Notes: generated by a model not told the origin, from the sequence alone. Shown: positions 1-8,476, counted from the stretch's first letter. The stretch: DNA of 57,476 bases from Ignisphaera cupida (GCF_030186535.1 NZ_JASNVW010000007.1:1-57476), one strand, 5' to 3'. Numbers and translations are program-made.

Positions 1-242
1 GAATCCATTAAATGGAATTGAAAGTAGAAACAATAGCAAAAACAATACAAAATATGCAAAATATTTGTTATATCGTTCTGGGAATCCATTAAATGGAATT
101 GAAAGGATAGCTTCAGCAACTGTTTTCAAAATCCTCTCCTCGTCTGTGCATGGAATCCATCAAATGGAATTGAAAGGAACGGTTTCATGAACAAGAAATA
201 TGCATCGTGGAGCTGGTAGAATCCATTAAATGGAATTGAAAG
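1..242 (+). CRISPR. CRISPR array 1 (3' part), four 24-base repeats
   Basis: Repeats lie at 1-24, 82-105, 153-176 and 219-242. Each begins GAATCC and ends GGAATTGAAAG; the third has one T-to-C change. GAATCC and GGAATT can pair weakly across the centre. Spacers are 57, 47 and 42 bases, the first unusually long. The ATTGAAAG end matches the 5' handle of many archaeal crRNAs, so transcription is probably rightwards and the leader lies left of the window. The array ends 87 bases before a CARF-domain gene. No cas effector or adaptation genes are visible in the window. Confidence 0.95.
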
Positions 243-328
243 TATCTTGTCTCAATGATCAGAGCCTTTGTTTAGGTTGTAAGTGTTTATATTTGCTGTT
301 TTTGTTTTTTGTTTTGTGGTGGTTTTGT

Positions 329-1159
329 TTGGCTGGTGTTTGCTACATATCTCCTGTTGGCACTTCGCTTTTGAGCAACTTTAGCAGGTTGTTTGGGTCT
401 AGGTATTTGTCTAGGTATAGCGATTTTGGGGAGTGGCACAGGTTATCGCCATCTGATGAGAGGAATGTGTTTCCTCATGGCTCTGTCTGTAGCGCTTTGA
501 GTGATGGGGAGTTGGTTAATGATTTGATTGGTTTTGTTGTTGGTCAGAGGGAGAGGAGCTGTGCTGAGGTCAATGGTGTTTTGGGTATTCAGAGGGTTTT
601 TGGCCACAGGTTTGATGATGTTGAAATAGTTTTGCTTTACACAAAAACATGTACAGCTGCTCTTGTTTCAAACGTTCTTGTGAAGGCTTTTCAGGAGCTT
701 GGTTTTCCAAAGCCTGTTGCAATTGAGTTGAGTAGGATTGGCAGTGTTGAGGAGTTTGACAATGGTCTTGTCGAGCTATTGGATAAGATTTCTAGTATTA
801 TTCAAGAGAGAAGGTTGAGGGGCATGAGAATATACATAAACGCTACACCTGGATTCAAAGCAGAATCAGCATTTGTTGTTCTAGCATCTATGCTTATGGG
901 CGTTGACGCAGCTATATACATTCATGAGAGCTTTGACTACCCAGTTGTGATACCCTCTCTACCAATAGCTATTAGGAGAGATGAGATAGAGCCGTTGCTA
1001 AAGGTTTTTGGAGAGGAAAGCTCTATACACATAAACGCATTTGTTAGTGCACTGGGTTATTCAAAGCTTAGAGAATACATTGACAAAGGCGTTGTTGTTA
1101 TCAGGGGTGAGGAGGTGGTTCTAAGACCGTGGATAAAACACCTTGTTAAGAAGAGCTAG
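329..1159 (+). CDS. CARF-domain protein, APE2256/Crn1 ring-nuclease-like
   Basis: This is a CRISPR-associated CARF (Rossmann-like) protein that should bind cyclic oligoadenylate, the second messenger of type III CRISPR systems. The N-terminal YISPVGTSLL strand and the later NATPGFKAESAFVVLA block followed by IPSLPI are typical of the APE2256 family, which I recall as including the Sulfolobus cA4-degrading ring nucleases. A short C-terminal tail of about 60 residues looks too small for a HEPN RNase, which favours ring nuclease or sensor over effector. The frame is open from an ATG at 230, but that ATG sits inside the last CRISPR repeat and would add an unlikely Cys- and Phe-rich leader. I prefer TTG at 329, which has TGGTGG six bases upstream. 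The stop overlaps that of the convergent gene by four bases. The CARF call is fairly sure; the ring nuclease activity is inferred. Confidence 0.8.
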   Translation: MAGVCYISPVGTSLLSNFSRLFGSRYLSRYSDFGEWHRLSPSDERNVFPHGSVCSALSDGELVNDLIGFVVGQRERSCAEVNGVLGIQRVFGHRFDDVEIVLLYTKTCTAALVSNVLVKAFQELGFPKPVAIELSRIGSVEEFDNGLVELLDKISSIIQERRLRGMRIYINATPGFKAESAFVVLASMLMGVDAAIYIHESFDYPVVIPSLPIAIRRDEIEPLLKVFGEESSIHINAFVSALGYSKLREYIDKGVVVIRGEEVVLRPWIKHLVKKS

Positions 1160-1806
1160 GTTTGCAAACCAAGAAACATTCTAACAAACATGTTTCTCTC
1201 ATACTCATGACCAAGCGTTGTGAATGGGCCGTGACCAGGGTAAACAACTGTTTCAGGTGGAAAAAATGTGAATATTCTTTTTATGCTTTGCCTAAGCATC
1301 TCCTCGGATCCTCCAAGCAGATCAGTTCTACCAACAGCTTCTCTAAACAGTGTATCACCTGTGAAAAGTGTTTTGATGGATTCTACATACAGAGATGTTG
1401 ATCCTGGGCTATGACCAGGTGTGTGAACAACACCAATTTTTATAGAGCCAAGCTCAAGAACATCACCACCACAAAGCGTCTTGTCTGGCTTTGGAATACT
1501 CCCCACCTCAATGCCCCACCTCCTAGCAAGCTCAGCACTCCAATAAGCAACCCAAACATCATCACTATGCATATAAAACTCAGCACCAAGAGCACTCCTC
1601 AGAAAATCAACACCTAGAACATGGTCGAAGTGGCCATGAGTAGCCACAACAGCTCTAACCCTCAAACCCTTGCTAGTCACAAAACTCACAACATCAAATG
1701 ACTTGTCACCAGGATCAACAATAAAAGCATCTTTGGATAAATCATCGTAAACAACATAGGTACTCGTTTTAAGCACACCCAAAACAAATGCTTTTACAAC
1801 AATCAT
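1156..1806 (-). CDS. MBL-fold metallo-hydrolase, glyoxalase II-like
   Basis: A metallo-beta-lactamase-fold hydrolase of about 216 residues that probably acts on a thioester or similar small substrate in the cytoplasm. The metal-binding THGHFDH motif is near residue 60, followed by HTPGHSPGS, FTGDTLF and YPGHGP, the usual order for glyoxalase II-like proteins with two metal ions. There is no C-terminal glutathione-binding domain, as is usual for the short archaeal and bacterial forms. I chose the ATG at 1806 over the TTG at 1815 because a TTTAATAG TATA-like element lies about 35 bases upstream. It converges on the CARF gene. Its exact substrate cannot be told from sequence. Confidence 0.85.
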   Translation of the reverse strand: MIVVKAFVLGVLKTSTYVVYDDLSKDAFIVDPGDKSFDVVSFVTSKGLRVRAVVATHGHFDHVLGVDFLRSALGAEFYMHSDDVWVAYWSAELARRWGIEVGSIPKPDKTLCGGDVLELGSIKIGVVHTPGHSPGSTSLYVESIKTLFTGDTLFREAVGRTDLLGGSEEMLRQSIKRIFTFFPPETVVYPGHGPFTTLGHEYERNMFVRMFLGLQT

Positions 1807-1854
1807 TTGAAGCAACCAAAAACAAAGAATGTTGAAAAACTATTAAAGCTTTGG

Positions 1855-2011
1855 TTAGATGAGTAGATGCGTACCAACAAGCTTAACCCCCTCTCTTGGA
1901 TCCAACACAATTCCGTATTTGCCCATGGTTCCAGAGCCTATTATAACATCGGGCAACACTATCTTCCTACCCTCAACCTCAATCTCCTCAACAAATTTTT
2001 GACACCAAACA
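1855..2011 (-). pseudogene. Remnant of a retropepsin-like (clan AA) protein
   Basis: Read leftwards, this stretch encodes about 50 residues ending EGRKIVLPDVIIGSG, then GKYGIVLDPREGVKLV and a TAA stop. The pattern (a PDVIIG turn, GIVLDP, then a short strand) resembles the C-terminal end of archaeal clan-AA aspartic-protease-like proteins such as the one at 8480-8902. No start or active-site DTG precedes it and upstream frames are broken by stops, so I read it as a decayed gene end. The likeness is by eye only. Confidence 0.35.
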
Positions 2012-2124
2012 AATTCTATTCCAAAACAGGCACATAAAACCTATTCAACAAATCAACATTGCAAAACCAAAATAGCTTAACAAATTCTAAAAGGCTTTTT
2101 TACAAACATCATTTTCTAAACCAA

Positions 2125-2217
2125 GAATCCAATAAATGGAATTGAAAGTTATGTGTGCACATCTTTCAATTGTTTGATGGGCGATGGGTTTTTGAATCCA
2201 ATAAATGGAATTGAAAG
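2125..2217 (+). CRISPR. Two-repeat CRISPR fragment
   Basis: Repeats at 2125-2148 and 2194-2217 are identical and differ from array 1 by one base in the centre (GAATCCAATAAATGG against GAATCCATTAAATGG). They enclose one 45-base spacer. Orientation is the same as array 1. It is followed 44 bases later by a small gene and then by a further cluster carrying the same variant repeat at 2629, so the two may be halves of one array. Confidence 0.8.
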
Positions 2218-2261
2218 TTGAGATTGCAAAGAAAACTGGTTTCAGCATTTGAGGTGGCAAA

Positions 2262-2573
2262 ATGATTGAAATTGTTATAAGAGCTGAGGACATCATTAGA
2301 AGAGCCATTGTCATAGACCTAGACAACAACTTGTTTGTTGATGAGGTTTTTGGAGTTGTCAAGCCATTTAGATGCGTAGAAGAGCTTGCAAACATTTTAA
2401 TGAGCTATGCATGCAGAGGAGAGTGTGAAAAGCCACATGCAGATCCAGTTATACACGCTGGCAAAGTTGTTTTGGTTTGGAGAGGAAGAGAAGTAACAAT
2501 TGACGGAGACTTCTTCGTAGGTATAAAGATAAGCAGCATTTTGAGCAATGTAAACATGCTTGTGAGAAACTAG
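2262..2573 (+). CDS. Unrecognised 103-residue protein between CRISPR repeats
   Basis: I do not recognise this protein. It begins MIEIVIRAEDIIRR, has an IVIDLDNNLFVDEVFGV stretch and two cysteines near residues 51 and 55 (ACRGEC), and ends in a hydrophobic strand/helix. No signal peptide or clear membrane segment is seen. A GAGGTGG ribosome-binding site lies five bases upstream of the ATG, which supports real expression. It lies in the 411-base gap between two clusters that share the same variant CRISPR repeat. That position could mean it was inserted into an array and may relate to defence or counter-defence, but no motif shows this. Confidence 0.6.
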   Translation: MIEIVIRAEDIIRRAIVIDLDNNLFVDEVFGVVKPFRCVEELANILMSYACRGECEKPHADPVIHAGKVVLVWRGREVTIDGDFFVGIKISSILSNVNMLVRN

Positions 2574-2628
2574 TTCATGTGAAAAACATTTTTCATCTAT
2601 TGCTCTTTGTCATTGTTTTGATTCGGAA

Positions 2629-2788
2629 GAATCCAATAAATGGAATTGAAAGTCTACAATCCCAAGAACCCATTTCCTACATGTCTCAGCATTGTGAATC
2701 CAATAGATGAAATTGAAAGTGATGGCCGCCAGGTTTATAAACTGGTTGTGCAAGTTTCGTAACTGGAACCCAAAAATGGAATTGAAAG
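2629..2788 (+). CRISPR. Three-repeat CRISPR fragment, decaying rightwards
   Basis: Repeats at 2629-2652 (the same variant as 2125), 2696-2719 (two changes: AATAGATGAAATT) and 2766-2788 (one base short, GAACCCAAAAATGG). Spacers are 43 and 46 bases. Increasing divergence to the right is what is expected at the leader-distal end of an array. The last unit ends 26 bases before the start of the PaREP1 gene. Confidence 0.75.
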
Positions 2789-2814
2789 AGGAGCAAACAA
2801 ACATAAGCAGATTA

Positions 2815-3186
2815 ATGTTTATAGCTAGAAGTTATCTTAACGAGGCCTTTGAGTTGCTTGAAAAGGGTTATGTTCACGACGCGGCTGAGAAGGTTTGGGC
2901 TTCTGTTAAGAGTGCTACTGAGGCTCTTGCGCTGAAGTACCACGGTACTACTAGGCCTTCCCACGGCGTTAGCTGGAGGAGGTTTGTTGGAGAGGTGTTT
3001 ACAAGGGTGGGGCTCAGCGAGAGGGAGGCTGAGGAGCTTGCAGACTACTTCATAGATGTTAGGGATAGGCTCCATGGCGGTGTTTTCTACGGGTTCTTCT
3101 ATGAGGAGGAGGAGCACAGGCCTCTAATAGAGAAAGCGAGAAGGTATTTAGAGCTGGTAAGCAAGCTTCTGAACACAAACACCTAA
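2815..3186 (+). CDS. PaREP1-family HEPN-like protein
   Basis: An all-helical protein of 123 residues. The opening MFIARSYLNEAFELLEKGY, the AAEKVWASVKSATEAL helix and the DYFIDVRDRLHGG segment match the PaREP1 family, which is common in Thermoproteota in many copies and is related to HEPN domains. The RDRLHG segment supplies an R-x3-H pair of the kind seen in HEPN proteins. The frame is open from 2707, but the upstream part is a translation of CRISPR repeat and spacer, so I start at the ATG at 2815. Its role is unproven; a defence or toxin role is an inference from the fold and the CRISPR context. GC-richer codons than its neighbours hint at transfer. Confidence 0.75.
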   Translation: MFIARSYLNEAFELLEKGYVHDAAEKVWASVKSATEALALKYHGTTRPSHGVSWRRFVGEVFTRVGLSEREAEELADYFIDVRDRLHGGVFYGFFYEEEEHRPLIEKARRYLELVSKLLNTNT

Positions 3187-3589
3187 CACACCTTCTCTAA
3201 GCTTCTAAAAGCTTATAGCAGTAGAAACTCACTTCTTTCAATTCTTCGTATTGCACTTCCCATGCTTGATCAAGTTCATTGAGTAAGTGAAGCTTATGCT
3301 TCTTTTAGCTAAAGTTCATAAGGGGGTAAGACGGTTCTTGAGAATGTGCCATATTGGGTATGCAGCTTCTCCACACTAACAGTCTCACACTTGGCAATGG
3401 CATCGCTTTGGCGGAAATAACAAAGGTTTGGCGAAGCTAGATCCTCTAAGCGTAGCCCAAATAGCTGTAGTGAGAGGTTGTGACAGGACTTAGCACAAGA
3501 GCAGTTAATATCATTGGCAGAGAAATTGTGGCGACACTGCTTTGTAATGGTATTGGCATTGGGGATGGGGTGAAGGTTTTAGTGAGTGG
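3187..3589. other. 403 bases without a convincing gene
   Basis: No intact gene is seen. Short open stretches on the plus strand (for example KLDPLSVAQIAVVRG around 3430-3480, then STRAVNIIGREIVATLL from about 3495) look protein-like but shift frame and contain stops, so a decayed gene is possible. I could not identify its family. Confidence 0.4.
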
Positions 3590-4498
3590 TTATAGCCATT
3601 CACAATTGCTACACGTTGCTGTATACTTTTCTTCGTATGGAAGCTTCACTCTTCTTATCAAAAGCTTTTCGTCTAGCTCCTTCAAATACTCCAATATGAT
3701 ATCCTTCATTTTTCTAGACATTATGTACACAGGTATTGTTACACCTAGTTGCATCAAAGCTTTTTCAGCTAAAGCCTTTCTAATCATCTCATTTGCACTT
3801 GTACAAACATAGTCTGCTTTCTCCATGTGGGTTATGCACTCTTGCTTTGCTAGTGTGTTGCATGTTGAAAACACTGTTACATCTATTCCCAGCTTTTTCT
3901 CAGCTTCTCTCACCTCTGAAATCTCCCAGCATCTAGCACCAATAACACTAACAGCAACTTTTCTACATCCAATTTCAGCAGCTTTCGAAACACCTTTCAC
4001 TTGATCAATTAAAGCATTTTCCTTATCCAAAACAACTCCACCCATATCCTCAACAGTTTTAATCACTTCTGAAATTGGATATGTTTTGAGAAGACCATTC
4101 ATAACAGCTCCAATACCTTGAACAAGCTCTGATTTCTTGGCAACAACAGTTCCAGCACCATCACAAACAACAACTGCGCAATCGAAAAAACCTTTTTCCA
4201 TACCCCACGAAACAATTTCTGATGTGCCAAAAGAAACAACTTTGCTTGTAACAAACCCTCTTCTAGATGTGAACAAACCAAACACAACCATTTTAAGCTT
4301 CACAACATGTTCAACAACATCTTCACAGCTTTTCCTAACCCCATAAACTCTCAGCATATATGGGCAAAAAAGATTCCTCGGCTTCTCAACAACCTCAACA
4401 AAACCATTTTCATAGATTCTAACCACAGAGCCCATGACAAGGGCTTCGTGAAATCTCAACAGCTTTGCACCAAAATCACAAAGAGTTTTGCATCTCAA
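3590..4498 (-). CDS. DUF2099 / methanogenesis marker protein 8-like
   Basis: This 302-residue protein matches the DUF2099 family (methanogenesis marker 8). It shows VVCDGAGTVVA, LVQGIGAVMNGL, GGVVLD followed by IDQVKGVSKAAEIG, then VTVFSTCNTLA and ADYVCTSANEMIR, in the family order. The conserved cysteines in VCDGAG, STCNT and DYVC may matter for function. The family is found in methanogens and some other anaerobic archaea and its reaction is unknown. Here it shares a short overlap with the amidohydrolase-like gene upstream, so they are probably co-transcribed. The corrinoid methyl-transfer genes at 10.9-16 kb in the same window suggest a link to C1 metabolism, as an inference. An alternative start is the Met at residue 22. 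Confidence 0.8.
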   Translation of the reverse strand: MRCKTLCDFGAKLLRFHEALVMGSVVRIYENGFVEVVEKPRNLFCPYMLRVYGVRKSCEDVVEHVVKLKMVVFGLFTSRRGFVTSKVVSFGTSEIVSWGMEKGFFDCAVVVCDGAGTVVAKKSELVQGIGAVMNGLLKTYPISEVIKTVEDMGGVVLDKENALIDQVKGVSKAAEIGCRKVAVSVIGARCWEISEVREAEKKLGIDVTVFSTCNTLAKQECITHMEKADYVCTSANEMIRKALAEKALMQLGVTIPVYIMSRKMKDIILEYLKELDEKLLIRRVKLPYEEKYTATCSNCEWL

Positions 4499-5210
4499 TA
4501 TATTTCTTAACAGCTTTCACAGCTTCTCTCACTATAGCAGGTATATTGGATTTGTAGAATCTTAGACTTCTCTTAATCTCTATAGCCAAAGCCTCTACCT
4601 GTGGTGGTTTACCAAAATATGCTATGAATGCTCCTCCAAAAAATGGATAGTCAAAAGCTGTTTTGAGTTTGTAGCTTCTAAAAACATTTGCAATGATTTC
4701 TGCAAGTTGTTTAGAAGCTGATGAGAAGCCTCTTGTCGATATGCATATATCTGGCCACTTAGAAACATTCTTCATTCCATGAATATCCACAACCACTCTA
4801 ACCCCATATCTTCTCACAACATCTTCTACAAAAAGCCAAAAAGGAGATTTTTCAGCATACCACTTATTGAGATTATAATCAGGCATTGCAAGACCATCAA
4901 CAAAATCAACCTTACTCAAAGTTGGTAAAACAGCCCATGCATTTTCAGAAACAGCAACCTTGTACGCAATTTCCCATGTAAACAAATCAACTGCAGACCC
5001 ATATCTAAGAAAATGGCCAAGCTCATTATAAAAACCAAACAGTTTGTCATAGCCCAAACGCCTTAAGCATTTCCTCAAAACCTTTACAACATGTTTATAC
5101 ATATCTGTTCCAAAACCATGCAAAGCTGTGATTAGAAGTGGGTAACTACCCTCAACAACTATGAAACCATCCAAAGAATCGAAACTCAATTTGCTACACC
5201 ATGAAAACAA
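4476..5210 (-). CDS. N-formylglutamate amidohydrolase-like protein
   Basis: A predicted zinc-dependent amidohydrolase of 244 residues. LLITALHGFGTDM near residue 30, VVVDIHGMKN near residue 137 and the C-terminal VEALAIEIKRSLR give the His and Glu residues that N-formylglutamate amidohydrolase-family proteins use for metal binding and catalysis. The substrate is uncertain because many archaeal members have no formylglutamate pathway. The start is a TTG. The 3' end overlaps the DUF2099 gene by 23 bases in another frame, which suggests coupling. No signal peptide, so cytoplasmic. Confidence 0.65.
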   Translation of the reverse strand: MFSWCSKLSFDSLDGFIVVEGSYPLLITALHGFGTDMYKHVVKVLRKCLRRLGYDKLFGFYNELGHFLRYGSAVDLFTWEIAYKVAVSENAWAVLPTLSKVDFVDGLAMPDYNLNKWYAEKSPFWLFVEDVVRRYGVRVVVDIHGMKNVSKWPDICISTRGFSSASKQLAEIIANVFRSYKLKTAFDYPFFGGAFIAYFGKPPQVEALAIEIKRSLRFYKSNIPAIVREAVKAVKKYIEMQNSL

Positions 5211-5399
5211 AAGTTAAAAGCAAAATTTTAAATCATTTTAATAGCTTTGTCTTCAACTTTCTTTGGAAACACGATGGTTGTGGAAAAGACTGTGGCTATG
5301 TGCTTGTAGAGAATCAGTTATCGCTCCCCCAATCACCTTTCATCAAAGACCAATCCACATCATCTAATCTAAAAACATTTTTCTTAAGGGTTAAAAACA

Positions 5400-6602
5400 C
5401 TATTTATTCTTGTTTTGATGTTCATATGTTTTTATCATTGGTATTGAGGCTATTGCCATGGATGATATGTAGAATACTGGTTCTGGATTTTTCAAGATAT
5501 CTGCTAGTGCTCCTCCAATGCTTGTTGCTATTGCTGGGGCAATATTTTGTATTAGATATATTGTGGAGCTGTGCCCTATTCTCTTATCTGAATCCACTTC
5601 GGATATTATGTGGCTTAGTAGTGACATCCACACTCCTATTCCCCCAGCACCAGATGCAAAAGCTCTTGCAACTTGAAGCTCAACTGTTTTTAGCTGTGGG
5701 AAAATTGCTGTTGATGTAGCTGATAAGGCTATTGATATTCTTGCAAGTGTCAATGGCTTTACCTTTTTAAGTATTTCACTAAATGCAATAGGTGTTGCAA
5801 TACTTGCAACAAAAGTTGATATGTTCATGGCTGTTATCCAAAGCTCGTCTCCTCCAAGTTTGTAGATTATGTATGGTGCTGTGAGAGATGTTGGTAGGTT
5901 GAGTGATAGGAATAGAATTGCTATAGCTATGTAGAATAGTGTTGCTGGTTTAGCATTTGAATACACATTTACAGTATTTGCTTTAACTGCATAGTCTTTC
6001 AGCATAATAATTAGTGGTGTGTCAAGTAAAAAGATTGTTGATACCACTAGAAACAGTTTTCCATAGGAGAGCAAGCTCTTTTCAAAAGCAAATATGTATC
6101 CAGCTATTGAAGATCCGGCCAAAGCACCTATAGTACCAAGCAAACTATCTAAAGCAACATATCTATGCTTCAAATTATCTGGAATGTTATCAGCTACATA
6201 ATCAGTCCAAGCAACTCCAGCAATACTTCCAAAACCACTAGCCAATGAGAATATAGCTGATGATACATACAAAAGCTTTAGAGCATCAAAAACATTTATT
6301 GTTACCAGAATTGATGAAACAAGGAATAGCATTCTTGAGAAGAGAATTGATAGTTTAAACAAGGCAAGTCTGTAAAGCCTAAAAAACAGCTGTTTCCTCA
6401 TCGCAACAAGAAAAACAATTGATGATGAGAATAGTGGAAGTGCATAGGAAATAGAAATGTGTATGTAGTCACTAGACAATCTAGATGCAAAAGCAAGTCT
6501 ATAACTCCACAAACCACCAAACCAAACACCCCAGAGAAAAGAGTCTATAAGTAGAACTATAAGCAAAAACAGTTTTGATTTCTCCAAAGCAAACCACCGC
6601 AA
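5400..6602 (-). CDS. MFS transporter
   Basis: A 400-residue polytopic membrane protein with about 11-12 hydrophobic segments and short charged loops, the size and pattern of a major facilitator superfamily permease. The segment SIAGVAWTDYVADNIPDNLKHR in the first half sits where MFS proteins carry a conserved cytoplasmic loop. No substrate-specific motif is recognisable. It starts six bases after the HTH/zinc-ribbon gene on the same strand, so that small protein is a good candidate for its regulator. Confidence 0.75.
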   Translation of the reverse strand: MRWFALEKSKLFLLIVLLIDSFLWGVWFGGLWSYRLAFASRLSSDYIHISISYALPLFSSSIVFLVAMRKQLFFRLYRLALFKLSILFSRMLFLVSSILVTINVFDALKLLYVSSAIFSLASGFGSIAGVAWTDYVADNIPDNLKHRYVALDSLLGTIGALAGSSIAGYIFAFEKSLLSYGKLFLVVSTIFLLDTPLIIMLKDYAVKANTVNVYSNAKPATLFYIAIAILFLSLNLPTSLTAPYIIYKLGGDELWITAMNISTFVASIATPIAFSEILKKVKPLTLARISIALSATSTAIFPQLKTVELQVARAFASGAGGIGVWMSLLSHIISEVDSDKRIGHSSTIYLIQNIAPAIATSIGGALADILKNPEPVFYISSMAIASIPMIKTYEHQNKNK

Positions 6603-6608
6603 AAATCA

Positions 6609-6926
6609 CTACAAACTTCTCACAATGAATTTTGGAGGTTCGATCCACTCACTTTTGCACCTTGGGCATTTAGAAGGCTTCTTAGGTTTTTCAAGATCCT
6701 TGAAAACATAGCCACATTTTCTACACCTTGGTGGTGTCATTAAAAGAGCTTTTCTATTACCACTCTCCCTCCTAATGCTTTTAGCAATATGCTCCAAATG
6801 AATATAAACATCTTTTACATCTAAATCAAAAACATTTGCTATTTTCTCAGCTGAAACAGGCTCCTCAGAACTCTCTAAAAACTTCGCAATTCTCTCTCTA
6901 ATACTCTCATAAAGCTCTTCAAACAT
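6609..6926 (-). CDS. HTH plus zinc-ribbon transcriptional regulator
   Basis: A 105-residue protein with an N-terminal winged-helix-like region (residues 5-55, EEPVSAEKIANVFDLDVKDVYIHLEHI) and a C-terminal zinc ribbon (CRKCGYVF at about 70 and CPRCKSEW at about 88). This arrangement is known for a family of predicted archaeal regulators (COG3357-like). It lies six bases upstream of the MFS transporter on the same strand and probably forms an operon with it. A rightward promoter for the gene at 7118 must share the 190-base gap. DNA target and ligand are unknown. Confidence 0.8.
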   Translation of the reverse strand: MFEELYESIRERIAKFLESSEEPVSAEKIANVFDLDVKDVYIHLEHIAKSIRRESGNRKALLMTPPRCRKCGYVFKDLEKPKKPSKCPRCKSEWIEPPKFIVRSL

Positions 6927-7117
6927 TTTGAAAACACCAATTCAAGATTTTGTTAAATTGTGTTATTAGCACAGGTTGTGAAACAACACTAATTCGCTGT
7001 GTTATAGTGTTAAAAGAAGTTGTTTTTTATACACATATGTTGTTTTGCATATGGTTTCTACCCATGTTTAATTCAATGTTTTTAGCCTTTTTAGTGTGAA
7101 AGTAGTTGTGGTGAGCC

Positions 7118-8476
7118 ATGGCCAACAGAGTTTATGTTGTTGAGAAATTTGTTTATAGGGTTTTGCATGAGGGTTTTGAGCCATCTGAGGAGGAGGTGAG
7201 GAGTGTTGGTGAGCTACTTGGTCAGCCAACTAAAAAGCTTAGTGTTGTTTTGGATAGGTATAAGCAGGTTTTTGGTAGATATGTTGAGAAGAGATGTGCT
7301 GGTTTTGACCATGAAAAGCTTTGTTTGTATACATGGAGTCAGAAAGTTCCTTTCAAAGCTTTTCCACTTTCAATGCATTTAACTGGAACAATAATTCTTT
7401 TCAAAGACGATAAACCTGTAGAGGTTGTTGCATACCCAATTCCAAAGGCTCTTAGCTATGCAAAGTCATCTGATGTTAGCGAGGAGAAGTTTGGTTTTGT
7501 AACACCTAGAGAGGTTTCTAAAAGAGTTGATGGTTGGCAAATAACAGCATATTACAATCCATTGCTTGGGAAATGGGTTTTTGCAACAAGATATGTTTTA
7601 CACAACATGTATTTTGATAGAGGAAAGCTTGTTTCTGAACCATTTGAAAGCATAGCTAATCCATATGTTTATGTTGCTCATAGAATAGCTGAGGAAGAGA
7701 ATCTCTACAGTGTTTTAGACAAGTTCAGGGGTTGGACAATAACATTTGTTTTAGAAGGACCAGAACCAGCTGTGACAAAACCTCCATACCCGCTTGGAGA
7801 TGACTATAGGAGATACAAGCTATATGCTCTAATGGCTAGAGACCCAAGTGGAAAGCTGTACACGTGGAGAGAAACAGGAGAGCTTCTAAACTATAGAGTT
7901 CCAGAATCTGTTGAACCAAAGAAACTATCAGATCTATACAGAGATGTTTCTAGAAAGCTTGATGTAAGATCATATTTCGCATATGTTGACACAGGTGATT
8001 TGGAAAACCCATTGATAATAGAGCTAGAGTCTGATGCATATCCAGAAGCAATGAATGTGAAGTATCTCAACAACGCAAAGTCTGCAGCTATACTTGTTGT
8101 TGATGGGCTTGGCCATGAGCTTAAAAAGATTGTTGATCAAAGAATTGCTAGTGCAATAGATGGTGTGGAAGCTGCTGTAGAATCTACGAGGAAATTGTTG
8201 CAGAATCTACGTGAAGACATGTACTCTTCTGCTGCATGGGAAATAGCGAAAACAGTAACAGAGTTTAGAGAAGATGCAGATATAAAGACTGGTGAACTTG
8301 AAAAGGCATTGAAGGAGGGAAATGTGGATAGAGTTGTGAAAAAGGTTTTGGCAATTCTACTAGAAAACAAGTCTCTTACAACCATAGACACACTGGAAAT
8401 GCTATCACAATTTGTAGATGCTTTGAGGAAAAGAATTGAGAGCTTGACACGAGAAAACATTGAGCAAATCAGGTAA
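7118..8476 (+). CDS. Divergent RNA-ligase-like (T4 Rnl1-type) protein
   Basis: A 452-residue protein that I read as a nucleotidyltransferase-fold RNA ligase relative. Elements in order are: YPIPKALSYAKSSD (107-119), like the Rnl1 block before motif I; SKRVDGWQITAYYN (134-147), like motif I KxDG; TITFVLEGPE (207-216), like motif III; LYALMARDPSGK (235-246), like IIIa; NPLIIELESD (297-306), like IV; and MNVKYL (312-317), like V. Motif I is off register: Lys is at 135 and Arg at 136 where KxDG needs Lys, and motif V has Asn for its first Lys. The last 120 residues are helical and charged, perhaps RNA-binding. Known ligases join RNA 3'-OH and 5'-phosphate ends; whether this one is active is open. 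The assignment is by motif pattern only. Confidence 0.5.
   Translation: MANRVYVVEKFVYRVLHEGFEPSEEEVRSVGELLGQPTKKLSVVLDRYKQVFGRYVEKRCAGFDHEKLCLYTWSQKVPFKAFPLSMHLTGTIILFKDDKPVEVVAYPIPKALSYAKSSDVSEEKFGFVTPREVSKRVDGWQITAYYNPLLGKWVFATRYVLHNMYFDRGKLVSEPFESIANPYVYVAHRIAEEENLYSVLDKFRGWTITFVLEGPEPAVTKPPYPLGDDYRRYKLYALMARDPSGKLYTWRETGELLNYRVPESVEPKKLSDLYRDVSRKLDVRSYFAYVDTGDLENPLIIELESDAYPEAMNVKYLNNAKSAAILVVDGLGHELKKIVDQRIASAIDGVEAAVESTRKLLQNLREDMYSSAAWEIAKTVTEFREDADIKTGELEKALKEGNVDRVVKKVLAILLENKSLTTIDTLEMLSQFVDALRKRIESLTRENIEQIR

Noticed and set aside
2087-2804. Minus-strand frames reading FNSIYWI repeatedly
   Set aside because: The peptide is the CRISPR repeat read on the opposite strand.
3480-3812. 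A plus-strand frame starting MTGLSTRAVNI
   Set aside because: Its second half lies antisense within the DUF2099 gene and its composition (Ser/Phe runs) is that of a shadow.
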